NCBI RefSeq assembly: GCF_963678635.1
Contig: NC_087069.1
Span: 17,892,660 to 17,956,659 of the forward strand
Direction of reading: 5' to 3'
Source of the DNA: Symsagittifera roscoffensis
Taxonomy: Eukaryota > Xenacoelomorpha > Acoela > Convolutidae
Length of the DNA: 64,000 nucleotides
Shown here: positions 1 to 9,968 of the stretch, in pieces
Layout: every line of letters begins with the position of its first letter
Numbering within the stretch: position 1 is the first letter of the stretch
The notes under the pieces: generated by a model
What the model was told of the DNA's origin: nothing
Database searches by the model: none
The model's input: the letters and a program-made list of their open reading frames with translations, nothing else
Program-made: the position numbers and the translations under genes

Positions 1-214
1 AACCACTCAGCCACGGACGCTTCATTTATGACATGACAGCCACAAATAAAGCAGAGAACAGATGCTATGCAATTTCCCATGCTGCAGAAAACTTTGTATA
101 AGTGAACAGTTATTTGAGAGTTAGGTAAGAAAAAAAAGGTTCGTAAAATTCACAACGCAGATGGCTATTGTAATAGTATAACAGGTAAAAAATAATAAAT
201 TTATAAAATCTTAC

Positions 215-471
215 GTGTAGAAAACGTAGTCAAAAACCACGTCGTCTAAGAGCTTGTTGATCACAGGGACAACTTCAGCTCCGTCTTCTTTTGCTGGACA
301 GGACGATAGGGCCAGGGATCCCGAAATGAAGTCATTCTGTACATCAACGATGACAAACGCCGACACTGGCTTGATCAAAACTTGAATGAAATTTTCCCAA
401 ATCAATTTGAAGTCGTCTGAAGACAGATGACCATTTTTGCTTAGTGTGACACACTCGCAAACTTTATTCAC
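215..471 (-). CDS. Naam: Nicotinamidase (Naam-type), internal exon
   Basis: One coding exon of an animal nicotinamidase, the isochorismatase-fold hydrolase that converts nicotinamide to nicotinate in NAD salvage. The 86-residue translation ends with the family signature around VDVQNDFISGSL, where the first Asp of D-V-Q-N-D-F is the expected catalytic Asp, followed by INKLLD. The N-terminal third (SKNGHLSSDDFKLIWENF) looks like the second half of a degenerate EF hand, matching the EF-hand plus isochorismatase architecture of arthropod Naam proteins. On the minus strand the exon is framed by a good acceptor (TTTTTTTAG at 472-480) and donor (AC then GTAAGA at 214 and below). The remaining exons, with the metal-binding His residues and the catalytic Cys, are outside the window to the left or not visible. 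The frame has no defect. Identification is from motif recognition; the symbol is the fly name used by analogy. Confidence 0.8.
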
Positions 472-745
472 CTAAAAAAAGGATCAAAGCACTTGATTAC
501 TATCTACTATTCTTTGAATAGATGAGGACTACAAAAAAAATCTATCTAAACTATGTTAATTCATACAAAATTCTCAGAAGCAAAAATATCTGCTCTAGTT
601 TAATGGTATACAGGCCAACCTTTAAAGGCAAATCAAAGCTATCATTTCAAACATTGCAACTCAAGATGCGACTGCCTTAAGAAAAAGCAACCAAGGCAAC
701 TGTGCTCTCAAAACTTTTTTTTCAAGTTAATTTTAAATCGAACTG
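472..745. other. Intron/intergenic, nothing recognised
   Basis: AT-rich sequence between the nicotinamidase exon and the MITE. I see no exon, RNA gene or repeat in it. Confidence 0.5.
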
Positions 746-1072
746 GGTACTACTATGATAGAGTGGGCCCTCGAAAAAGCAACTATGATAGACAGGTCCC
801 GCTTGCATTTCGCTTCAACTTTACGGTTTAAAAACCATACTTGGATTGGCTTATTTGTCATCAAAATTCGATTTTAGCGCTTTTTAAAATTTTCTACCTT
901 AATATGAGAGGGGAGGTTTTACGAAACAAAGAAACTTAATATTCCTTTGAAAATATACTGCGACATCTTTCTGAATGGCGAAATCATAACTGTTAAACAT
1001 TTCTCAGCCCTATGTGTCTTATTCGCAAAGGAACTGGTTATTTTCAAAAGACCACTCTATCATAGTAGTACC
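746..1072. mobile_element. Non-autonomous DNA transposon (MITE), copy 1
   Basis: A 327-bp element bounded by inverted repeats that start GGTACTACTATGATAGAGTG on the left and end in the reverse complement on the right. A subterminal near-copy of the end (ACTATGATAGACAGGTCC) follows at about 783. Flanks 738-745 (TCGAACTG) and 1073-1080 (TCGAACTA) match at 7 of 8 positions and look like an 8-bp target duplication, the size made by hAT and P transposases. No transposase frame is present. A longer copy with the same ends and a perfect 8-bp duplication lies at 34430-34897, which supports the boundaries. Superfamily assignment is inference from the duplication length only. Confidence 0.82.
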
Positions 1073-1080
1073 TCGAACTA

Positions 1081-1600
1081 CATAGATCTGGAGATTTTTA
1101 AAAGAAACGGGCCAATATTTCACAGCGAGATCTTCGGTTTCAGAACTGCATCTCAAAAAAAAAACAAAGAAACTTCGATCGAATAAGCAATGCCAATTAT
1201 TGCTGACTGTAAGTAATTCTGTACAGCAAATAAAGTTTTTTTTCTTCTTTATTTTTCTACACTTACGCTCTCTTCAGAAGGATCGGAGAACAAAGACCGG
1301 ATCAATTCTTTCAAAGAAGAAACAGGCACTTTGTCATTTTCAGCATACTTTTGAAAAGTTTCTGCGAAACTTCTCGCCATCTACTTTCTGAAAGCATCAA
1401 ATTAATCCGGCAACGAAGTCATTGTCCGATATTCATCTGCAAACCTCGAAGACAAATTCAAAAAACTGACGATTAAAAAAATGAACTTTTAATTGCAAAA
1501 TGATAAGCAATAACATGGTGAAAGTGTAGTTCATGCAATTTTTGTCTAATATAATATTTAAAGAATAATAATCTAACAATATCTCAGGGAAAAAACATCA
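1081..1600. other. AT-rich spacer
   Basis: Between the MITE and the end of the Penelope-like fragment. Short open frames occur here, but none has a recognisable product or splice signals that I could support. Confidence 0.4.
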
Positions 1601-2148
1601 ATGGTAAAACGTTTTCGACATTGTGTCATCATCAGTAACTAAAAATAGCAAAATTGTACAAATTAAAAGGACATTAAAAATAGGAAAACTGGAAAGCAAT
1701 TAGAAACAGATAGAACTGTGATACGCAAGTTTGATTGGAACAAACCACTGGAATGTGGGACAATGTAACAATGTTACAGCTTCAGGGTCAACTCGCGAGC
1801 CTTGTACTCTTCCTTCCGGTTGATTGAAGGCTTTCTATGGTTGATATGCAATGCTTCCATGGTTAAAAGTTTAGCGGAGTCTCTTGCTGTGTCAATGATC
1901 TTTACTTCGCAGCTGCCAATGGTAACACCACACCAATTGAGGGTGTTCTATTGTGCTAGTATCTTTGGAATGTTCGTGGACTCTAGTGGCTAGGTGGCGG
2001 GTTGTTTGCCCGACGTAGCTAGACTGTCATCTAGATCAAGTGATTTCGTAAACCACGTTGCCATGAACATTCTCTGGTATTTTTGGTTTCAGCGATGTTA
2101 AGGCTGTCTTCATCTGTCTAGTTGTGAAGATAACAGAATAATCGGCCG
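1600..2148 (-). pseudogene. Penelope-like element, GIY-YIG endonuclease part and 3' UTR
   Basis: C-terminal part of a Penelope-like retroelement, coding from 2148 down to a TAA at 1774-1776. The translation runs VIFTTRQMKTAL, GNVVYEI, SSYVGQTTRHLATRVHEH, then after a frameshift near 1890 IIDTARDSAKLLTMEAL and a final LTLKL. The Y-V-G-Q-T-x-R-H-L-x-x-R-x-x-E-H block is the GIY-YIG nuclease signature, which nicks target DNA in these elements. Both Cys of the usual C-x2-C just before it are TGA stops here. After the stop, the minus strand carries a typical tail reading GATGATGACACAATGTCG at about 1615-1635. The reverse transcriptase half lies at 26702-27318; the giant LTR element (2149-26701) separates the two. 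Confidence 0.8.
2146..2148. repeat. Left target-site duplication (CCG) of the giant LTR element
   Basis: CCG directly before the left LTR, matched by CCG at 26702-26704 directly after the right LTR. With one CCG kept and the element removed, the interrupted Penelope-like frame continues in phase from K-R-L-R-K-T to A-D-Y-S. Three base pairs is shorter than the 4-6 bp usual for Ty3/Gypsy elements. Confidence 0.65.
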
Positions 2149-2530
2149 TGTGCCATTCTGCCAGATGACACCGCGCAACCTTCCGGCGACACGAGAAAAA
2201 ACTAATAAAGGCCTTATTAACGAAAAAGTATTGCGAAGGAGGGTAGGAATATTCTGGAATTTTTATTTTCAAAATTTCGATTGAAAAGTGAATATTTCTG
2301 AGAAATACAAAAAGACGGCCATTTTGACGAAAAACGACGAAAAATCAGAACAACGCCAAATATTGTGAAAAACGGTCGCACAAGAGACGGAAAATACGAA
2401 GCCTCTTATCGTGCTAACAACGCACGATAAGACCCTTATCAGCGAAAATTGGGAGAGAAGGAAGCTTCAGTGGGGAAGGAATATTCCACGGAACCCTCCC
2501 GTGCCACGAATTGGAAGAGATAAGAGCGTT

Positions 2531-4865
2531 ATCTCAGGAATGAAGAGAAGAGGTAAATTACCAATGTTATAAAAAGCGTTTATATAAACAAAATAAAAAT
2601 TAAGAGTTGAAGTTTGATACTTTGAGCGCCTCGGCAACGCATGCAGCATTTCCCCGTTGGACGGCGATGCCGATACGCTGTTTTAGGAAGGCAAACGATC
2701 TCTTTTCTCCCGTCGCCAGGGCAATTCTCTTAGCGATTGCTGCTAGAGTTTTGTACGAGTCTTCATCCGAGGTTCTCCACTGCAACTGGTTCAAATAAAC
2801 ACGATCTCGGCAGGTTTGAGTAGTGGTTCCGCTTACGCACCTCTGCTTGGTTGGCAACCGATGGACCGTCTTGGAGCCCGGTGGCGACGTTAGATGCCGC
2901 TAACCGGCTCACGCAGTTAAAGTCCCAGGCCAAAACAGCTCCGTTCATCCACGGTACTAGCGTTGCTCCATCGGGCCTCTTACCGTCGTCTCGCAGCATC
3001 CCAACTGGTTCCAGTTTTGATGGTACACCAGCTGACGTGAAGGCATCTCTAATTATGTTATTACCAAGTTGATGTCTGACAAACCTGCTCTTAATTTTAG
3101 GGCAAACCAGAGGGTGATTGCCGAATTTATCGCAGCTGGTGCCACATGCACAAGTGCATGTTGTGAGAACTGGGGCACCTAAGCGAAGTCCGACGGCAAT
3201 GCGGAACGCCTCATCAGTAAGCAGAAGACCCAGGCTGTCTGACGGAAGGGCTGCAAGCCAGTCACCTGCTCCAGGGGCTGAGCAACCTTTTAGTCTTGCG
3301 ACATCCGTGTCAGAGTTGTAATTGGCGGATAATATAATTTTCTTCTGTTGCAAAACTGGGTTGTACCACGACTTTTGCTGGTGTGGTGTTGTGTGCTGGT
3401 GTGGTGTTGTGTTAACAAACGCGTCGGAAAGACCAGTCTTGGCCTTCCAAAGGTCTAAAGCTTTGTTCAGAAAGACAGAGGGAGAGTCTGTCGAAGTCAG
3501 CCGTGCAACAGCGTTTTTCGTGGCAAAAACAGACGCTAAATAGGCGGAGCTGGACAAATCACACGGTGATTGGATGCCTAGGCCACCCATTTTACAGGTT
3601 AAAGATGCTTGATTCCATTCACGATCCTTAATGAGGATTTTGCTGATTTTCTGTACCGCCTGTCTGATGTCAGAGGTTATTTGTTGCACTATGTCGGGGA
3701 ATGAGAATGTTGGAGCAGTTCTAAACAAGTACATCAACTTAGGCATAGCGAAACAATGGCGAAGCAAATAAAAGGCAACATGTGATGGTAGATAGTCAAG
3801 GTTGTCACAGAGGGTGTTCATTTTGGCTCTTTTCTTCTCCAGAGCTATCTCTAGCGCTTTGTGGCCTAAGCGGCTGCCTAATAAGTCGGCGTCATCTCTA
3901 CCTACAATGATAATGCCCGGGCACACCGCCTGGAAAGCTTGTATGATTTCTATTTTCTGTGCTTCACTCTTCGAGAAAACAGTGAGCTCACACTTAGTGT
4001 CGTTAAGCTTCAGTCCGAGGATTTCAGATGCTTCTTTGAAGGCAATGAAGTCTTTGAGAACTATCTTCCAGTTGTCTCCTGCACTTATGTCATCCATGTA
4101 ACCTGCTTTAAAGCGAGAAATGATGGCACGTAGACATTTGTGAACACTGAGGCAGAACCCAAAAGAGGCTATCGGATCGCCTTGTTGGAAACATTCTCTG
4201 GAAAAGAGGACATGGAGACCATAAATAAGAAAACTGGGCCTTTCGTAGCACATGTTGTAGAAAGGAAGTAGCTCAGGGCAGTGTTCTTGAAACACGAGTG
4301 CCATCTTGTCACGGCGCATAGTATTGAACGCATTGCTAAAATCTAACTTTAGAAAGACGTCACTGTCGTTGGCGTTTTCAAAGAAGATTCTTGCAGCATG
4401 GACGGCAGTTTCAGCACCGTTTTTAGCACCAGCCCCTATCTGAAAAGGTGCGAAGAAGTCTAAGAACCGTTTAGTTTCAATCTGACCTGCGCACTTGCCT
4501 ACTACTCTGCGAAGGGTTTCGCCTACAGCGATGGGTCTAAGATCACCTGCTTTCTTCGACAGTGTGGTAAGGTTAGCAGAGGCAAATACAGGACGAACGA
4601 ACTCAGGGGCTTTGCCAGCAAGCATAAGATTGACAAAGTCTATTAACGTGTTCAAAAGAACGTTTCCGGCATCGGTGGCAGCGGAGGATAGCGAATCTTT
4701 GAGATGTTGTGGTCGCAGACCACTTGGTCCTCCCGCTGAGCCAGTGGCGAAGCTCTGCACGGCACTGAGCACGAGAGATCCGGAGACTTCCAACGGTTGC
4801 TCCTGTGTGACCGGGAAGGCTTGTCTATCTGGGTGTTCGGGCCTCCGCTCCCGTGATCTCAGGAA
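2531..4865 (-). mobile_element. Nested 5'-truncated non-LTR element in the LTR, with 10-bp direct repeats
   Basis: The undisturbed right LTR reads through a single ATCTCAGGAA (26202-26211). In the left LTR that decamer occurs at 2531-2540 and again at 4856-4865 with 2,315 bp between, as expected for an insertion with a 10-bp target duplication. The insert carries the reverse transcriptase ORF on the minus strand, so its 5' end is at the right and is truncated. The last bases of the insert (4842-4857) form a perfect 16-bp inverted repeat with LTR sequence at 4867-4882, perhaps from template switching or fold-back priming when the 5' end was attached. No poly(A) tail is seen at the 3' end near 2541. 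Confidence 0.8.
2600..4841 (-). pseudogene. Reverse transcriptase with restriction-like endonuclease domain (non-LTR retrotransposon)
   Basis: About 700 residues open from about 4841 to 2763. An N-terminal block (TGSAGGPSGLRPQHLKD) leads into the RT, which has the conserved D in KLDFSNAFNT and the catalytic Y-M-D-D in AGYMDDISAG. The C-terminal part has a Cys/His cluster (C-A-C-G-T-S-C, then H and C about nine residues on), R-H, then K-R-P-D-G and A-W-D-F-N, the spacing of the restriction-like endonuclease of R2-type elements. The frame breaks near 2775: the family continuation (KTLAAIAKRIALATGEKR to IAVQRGNAACV) is in another minus frame, ending near 2603. There is no convincing start codon; the ORF runs into LTR sequence at its 5' end, consistent with truncation. 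Probably inactive. Confidence 0.8.
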
Positions 4866-4882
4866 GATCACGGGAGCGGAGG
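4842..4882. repeat. Perfect 16-bp inverted repeat at the 5' junction of the nested element
   Basis: CCTCCGCTCCCGTGAT (4842-4857) and ATCACGGGAGCGGAGG (4867-4882) with a 9-nt loop. The right arm belongs to the LTR, as it is also in the other LTR at 26213-26228; the left arm is unique to the insert. Confidence 0.85.
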
Positions 4883-5367
4883 CTTGGTCCCCCAGAGACT
4901 GTTTTATGTGAAGGGACTGTATAAAACTGACTGTATAGCTACTTGGATGTCGTGAAACTTTAAATTAACACCGTTATAGTTTGATGTTTTAGAATATGAG
5001 TAGCTAGAAAGAGGAAAGGGTCAATCCATCTCCAATGGATTTAACATAGAGCTGTCACACAAAAACATGTTAAAATAGGTTGTTCGAGCCGTGTTTTAAT
5101 GGCTATCACGTAGTCTGAGGATCCGAGACTCAGCTATGTGGTTGTGTTCTCATGTAAACGAAAGCTGATCAAAAGTCGTTTGACTGATGGCCTAAAAATA
5201 GTAACTTTTTACTTAGCCCTGAACAGACCAGAAAATCAACTGGCAAGGTCGAGACGGTGAAAAACGAGTAGGATTAAGGTAACTGACGCCTGCCAGTCGT
5301 TAATAGGTACTTTTTCTACGCTCCGTCGCTGTGTAGTATTTGGGCGAATGTTACATAGACGTTTTTA

Positions 5368-5388
5368 TGGCGCTCCTGGGTGGGCTTG
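5368..5388 (+). promoter_or_regulatory. Primer-binding site of the giant element
   Basis: TGGCGCTCCTGGGTGGGCTT begins 12 nt after the left LTR. Its complement reads as a tRNA 3' end: a T-loop-like TTCAAGC-type segment, a five-base T-stem strand, a seven-base acceptor strand CAGGAGC, a discriminator G and CCA. The match to tRNA architecture supports a tRNA primer; I do not name the isoacceptor. Confidence 0.65.
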
Positions 5389-7721
5389 TCAAAGGCATAA
5401 GACCATCATGATCAGCAAGAGTTTCAGCGACGAACCCTCCGCTCCGGGCGTATGCCCGAGTTAGAGGCCTTAATGACCGTTATTGTTCTAGGGGGAAGGT
5501 GCGTACCCTCCGTCCAGTACTATTTAGCTTTTTAACTTAGTTAACAGCGAAAATTCCGGGGGCCGGAGGGTCAGGTGGGAAGTCATGAGCCCGCTTGTCC
5601 CAAGGTCCTGGGACCAAAAACAATTCAAGAGAAAACGTAAAACCAAACAAAAATAGTGTATAACCAAGAAAAAGCCAAAAATAAATTTATTTGAAAACAA
5701 AAAAGTACAAAAAACAGTAAAAAACTCAAAAAAGACCAAAAACAGTAAAAAATGTAAAGTGACAGTTTATATGTTATTTCCGGACGAGATGTGATCTGAC
5801 CTTCCTATTTGTTGTTGTTTCAGATTGATTTATATCGTTTCTGATAGAAGATTGTGTGTTTTGGTAAAGGGTTGGATACCCTCCCTCGAGTGTAATTTGA
5901 GTGTTTAAGCACGTTAATGGTGATTTTGCCGATGGTCGGAGGGTAGAGTAGCAAGCTGATCAACGCGTTCCACACTCAACAGGGACATCAAGGACAACAC
6001 TCGCAACGACTGTTGGGTATCGTTGAAGCAATTTTAGTACCGTTCGGGTACTATTTCATCAAAACTTAAGTGGTGGGGGCACGATTGGCGTGGTCCGATT
6101 GTACCCTCCATCGATTACAAATTTCCGAGTTAAGGGTCTTAATTCGGGTATTTTGGTGCAAAGGAGGGTATAGTACTATTCATTAACGACTACTAATAGG
6201 TTATTATCCTTATTACATATTACTTATCTCCTAATTAGACCCAAGAAACACCCAATTTTGTCGAAAATTATCGATTTTCGATCAAACTGTAGACCCCCAA
6301 ATTTTTGGATATCCGAGCTTTTCCGAACAACAAAAGGCTTTTATATAGGGAGTAGCTACGTAGTTCGATCCTCCTAACTAAAGAAACCGCGTGAGAAAAG
6401 ACTCAGTAGAAGTTGGAAAAACCAAAATTTTTCGGTCAAAATTTCGATAATTTTCTGAATTTCGTCAATCTGTTTTGGGGATCGAGTTTTTGAGTTTTTA
6501 GAGTTAGAGCAATAAAATTTTTTGTTTTAGGAGCGTGCTAGAATAAAGTGCTCGGCTGCAAGAAAAATTCTTGAGTAACCCTCCGATTAGCTCCGTAGAT
6601 AGAGCTAACGACTTAAGGATCGGAAAAGGAAGGAATCGGAGGGTCCAAAATTGATAGTTATTGGCCAAATTTTTGTCTCCAAACCAATTTTGATCCGGTT
6701 TTTTGCACTATTCCAGTGCCGTACAGGGCTACTACGCTCGTTTCAATTATTTTTAGGCACTTTCGATAAGAATTGCGGAAAAAGTTTCTCAGAACCTATA
6801 TAGGTGGTGAAAAAAGGCCATTTGGACAAACACGTTTTTGGCAATTTCTCAAAGACTAGTCATCCGATCGGGATAATTTTGTTACCATAAGTCGACGTTT
6901 TGGACCACTTTTCCGGACCGCAACCGTTTTTGGGTTGATAATCTTGGAAAAGGAAAATTTTTTAGAATTTGTTGGTTCGGAGGGTCCAAATTACAGGTAC
7001 CTTCCGAGCGGCAGAAAATTTTGTCAAAACACCTTTTTATCCAACTGGGAAGGTTGACCGTGTCAGCCAACCTAGTTTTAAGTCAGGTAGACCGCTTTTG
7101 GAGACTTTATTGCGGTAACATAACCTTTTTTCTTGATTTTTGGGGAACCCTCCGAGGTAACCCTCTGGAGTCAGCTAAGGCCCTTAGCAACCCTCTTTAG
7201 TGGAAAACTTCCACGAGGTTATCCAAAGAAGTTAAGACAGCCCCCCCATAGAGAATTTAGCTTGTTTTGACGCTTCTTGGAGTTAATTGAAGGCCCTTCT
7301 AAGTGAGGTTCAGAAATTTGAAAATTTTGGAGGTACCCTCCGAAGTAACCCTCCGGAGCATATTAAGCATCTTATTGACCCTCCTTAGTAAATTTAAGGG
7401 GACCCTCCGAAGTAACTCGGATGATTAAGGTACCCTCCGAAGTAGGCTAAGTGTCTGAGCAACCCTCCGAAGTAACCCTCCGGAGTGTCTTAAACCTTCT
7501 AAACAACCTTCCTTGTTAGAAACTTGAGGAAATCTTCTGTGGCAATTTGGGAAACGGAAAATATCCATTTAATGAAAATCATATTAGGATATTAGGCGTG
7601 CTTATTAGGATCATAAGAGCCCATTTTGACCCGGAAATTCGTGATCAACTTTGGATTCTAGATCGGGTGTATCAGAAGTACCCGAACAAAATTTTTTTTT
7701 TATTGTGATTTTGGTTGTGTG

Positions 7722-8070
7722 GTTGCCTTGAGCTACTTAATAGGAAAGTTCGGGCAATCCGGGAACAAATAAAGGAATACCTCGGTGAGTTTATTAGGCA
7801 AATACACACTCACTTGAGAAGAAAAGTTGTTCCCTACTCTCGTGCACTTGGAGCAGTCCGGGTGTGGGAGAGCTTTTTCATAGACTTTAGAAATTTTCGA
7901 TCAGAGGTTGCCTTGAGCCACTTAATAGGACAGCTCGGGCAATCGCAGGGCACCTAAAAGAAGACCTCGTTGGGTGTATTAGGCAAATACACACCCACTT
8001 GAGAAGACTGTGTCCTGGGCTTTGTTCTTTCGGATCGTTCCGATTGGGGGAAGTCTTTTTCTTTAAGACT
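7722..8070 (+). repeat. 185-bp tandem duplication in the leader
   Basis: GTTGCCTTGAGCTACTTAAT at 7722 recurs at 7907 with C for T, and the following TTAGGCAAATACACAC and ACTTGAGAAGA blocks recur at the same spacing. The copies have diverged noticeably. Confidence 0.75.
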
Positions 8071-8489
8071 AAGTTTTATTGATCTGTTTCTGAGTCATCA
8101 CTGCTTTTTATCAAAGATTGTTTAATTTTAACAAAGCAGTGACTTGATAAATTGTGTGGCAATAAATTGATACTGACAAAAGGTCGCTGTCACCTGTAGG
8201 ATATTTTTATCTGATTACCTATTGTGTTTTGTGTGTTGATTATATCTTGTGAAGATTTTGTGATACTGTTATACTATACGACAGGGTTGAGTTAGCATTA
8301 TATCAAAACTGAGCAGGCCCTGTGTGTGTAACTCTAACTGAGTCACTAAGATTGTCATTGAGAAACCTAAGAGACACTCTTGATACTTACGAGATCGGGG
8401 AGGCAGCGTTAAGTAATTTAACTTGAATTTGTTTGCTGTACGTGTGCGTCGCCATTAAATCATACGAATATTGTTTTTTGTCACAAAGC

Positions 8490-9968
8490 ATGCAGCGCAG
8501 GGACTCGTTAGGGTTGACTACTAAAATTCCCAGGCTGAGCAAGGGCAGCACGCGAAGATTTAAAACTAGGCGTAGCCAGTCCTCGTTTAGCAGCGCTTCC
8601 GACGTGTTTGCCGAAACCGAATCGACTAAAGGTCAACCTGATCTTTCAGTGAGCGAAATGAGATTGAGGAGCGAGAAAAACCTCGATGGTGATCAAAGGC
8701 GGAGCACCGAAGCCGGAACCGCGAGCGAAACGCTTGTTGACCCCTTTGACGAGGGAGAACAGACGCTCATTCGACCCGACTTTGAGCCGAGCGAGGACCT
8801 CGAGCGGGAGGAAGTCGAGAGGACGGAGGAGACCTCGGAGCGTTCCGAGTTCGAGCCGCGAGAGGAAGTGTTATTCAAGGGAATGTCCAAATCGGAGACC
8901 AAGAGTCATAGGTGGAGGGGAGAATATTCACATTCGGCTAGAACCCACTCATCTCTGGCCAAGCGGAGCAACAACGCGATGATGTCGAGTATGAGCCCGA
9001 GTGATGAGCAACCGGGTTCGAAGGCCAAGAAGAGTTGGAAGTCTTTGTACGACGAGCGCATGGCGTCACTACCAACTGTAGGTTTAACTTCCAGTCATGA
9101 CTACCCGGAGATAGCCCATCCGGATGTGAACTTCACACCGTGCCCAAGGAACGATATGAGCAGGAAGGCGTCGTCAGCCTCGCCGACCAGACCCATGTCA
9201 GATGGGATAACGATGGGAGCGTCATCAACCTTCGACAGATTAATGACGTCGATGAGCAAACAAAAAGGCGGTGCGTCATCAAGCACCAGGCTGCAGCCGC
9301 AGTTGACCTCATCTTCTCTGGGACTAACCCCGTCATTTGGGGCCACGGGCGACATAAGTGACATGTTCGCTGGCGTAATGAATGGTCTAGACGAACTGAG
9401 ACGGGACATGACTAAAAGAATAGATCAGGTTGATGAGAGAGCTCACAACGGTCAAGAGAATCTGAGAGATGAACTAACGCACGTGAAGTCGCAGGCGAGG
9501 GTTGATCAAGCTCAGTTGATTCGCAACACCGATCAATGCCTGGCGGAGAGCCTGGCACAGGCAAACAAGGAGTCATACGAAAGATAGGCTAGGATGACCA
9601 GGGAGATCGAACGATTGTTGAACGATCATGATAGTACCTACGCCCACACGATGACTAGCCTGGAGAAAAGGTTAGATGCAAAGTCTGACTTAATGATGCG
9701 GATGCTTGACGCGATCCTGAATGGGAGCAATTGGCAGGAGCGTTCCAACCCAAGGGAGCGCTCACGCCATGCGAATGATGGAAATGGTACGGGCAGCAAT
9801 GCCAGAGCCCAGCAAGGCTCGAAACGAACTACGAACCTAGAAACAAGGAGCGGCCAAGGGCAGCCCCGTCGAGGCCTGGCTGGACGAATCCAGTCCCACC
9901 GGAGGCAGATGCCACCCCGGAGACAAGGTTGCCAACCGTGCCACAAGTCAGTTCAGTACCAGATCTGA
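8490..9968 (+). pseudogene. Gag N-terminal region of the giant element
   Basis: Start chosen at ATG 8490 (MQRRDSLGLTTKI), the first ATG of the frame after the leader. The first part is Ser/Arg/Glu-rich and low in complexity; the region after about 9390 (MNGLDELRRDMTKRIDQVDE to MTREIERLLNDHD) looks helical or coiled-coil. A TAG at 9585-9587 interrupts the frame (YER*ARMTRE), and the frame is lost near 9780-9830, where the coherent sequence moves to the -1 frame (Pro-rich PRNKERPRAAPSRPG onward). I see no classical slippery heptamer at that point, so an indel is as likely as programmed shifting. Role by position: matrix-like N-terminal part of the structural polyprotein. Confidence 0.6.

Larger units (their letters stand above)
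2149..5355 (+). repeat. 5' LTR of the giant element (interrupted)
   Basis: Starts TGTGCCATTC and ends GAATGTTACA, the TG...CA termini of LTRs. It aligns over its whole length with 25820-26701 after removing 2541-4865; both LTRs are then exactly 882 bp. A TATAAAA sequence at 4920-4926 is the best candidate for the promoter TATA box. The LTR itself contains two ACCCTCC/GGAGGGT motifs like those in the leader (about 2240 and 2493). Confidence 0.9.
5356..8489 (+). promoter_or_regulatory. 3.1-kb untranslated leader with repeated ACCCTCCG motifs
   Basis: No long ORF between the LTR and the gag start. From 5434 to 7485 the heptamer ACCCTCC, mostly followed by G, or its complement appears at least 16 times. 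In 7147-7485 it becomes a near-tandem array in which ACCCTCCGAAGTA is followed by ACCCTCCGGAG; two copies of this double unit are identical over 24 bp (7335-7358 and 7462-7485). Packaging, dimerisation or translation control are possible roles; none is shown by the sequence. Confidence 0.6.

Noticed and set aside
947-1391. Two plus-strand frames of 63-79 residues
   Set aside because: The first lies within the MITE and the second has no product or splice signals.
2020-2050. TGA read as Cys or selenocysteine
   Set aside because: The other half of the same element and all other genes use TGT/TGC for Cys, and further stops and a frameshift follow.
2851-4911. Plus-strand open frames of 70-140 residues antisense to the nested reverse transcriptase
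   Set aside because: They are shadows of the minus-strand coding sequence; no recognisable product.
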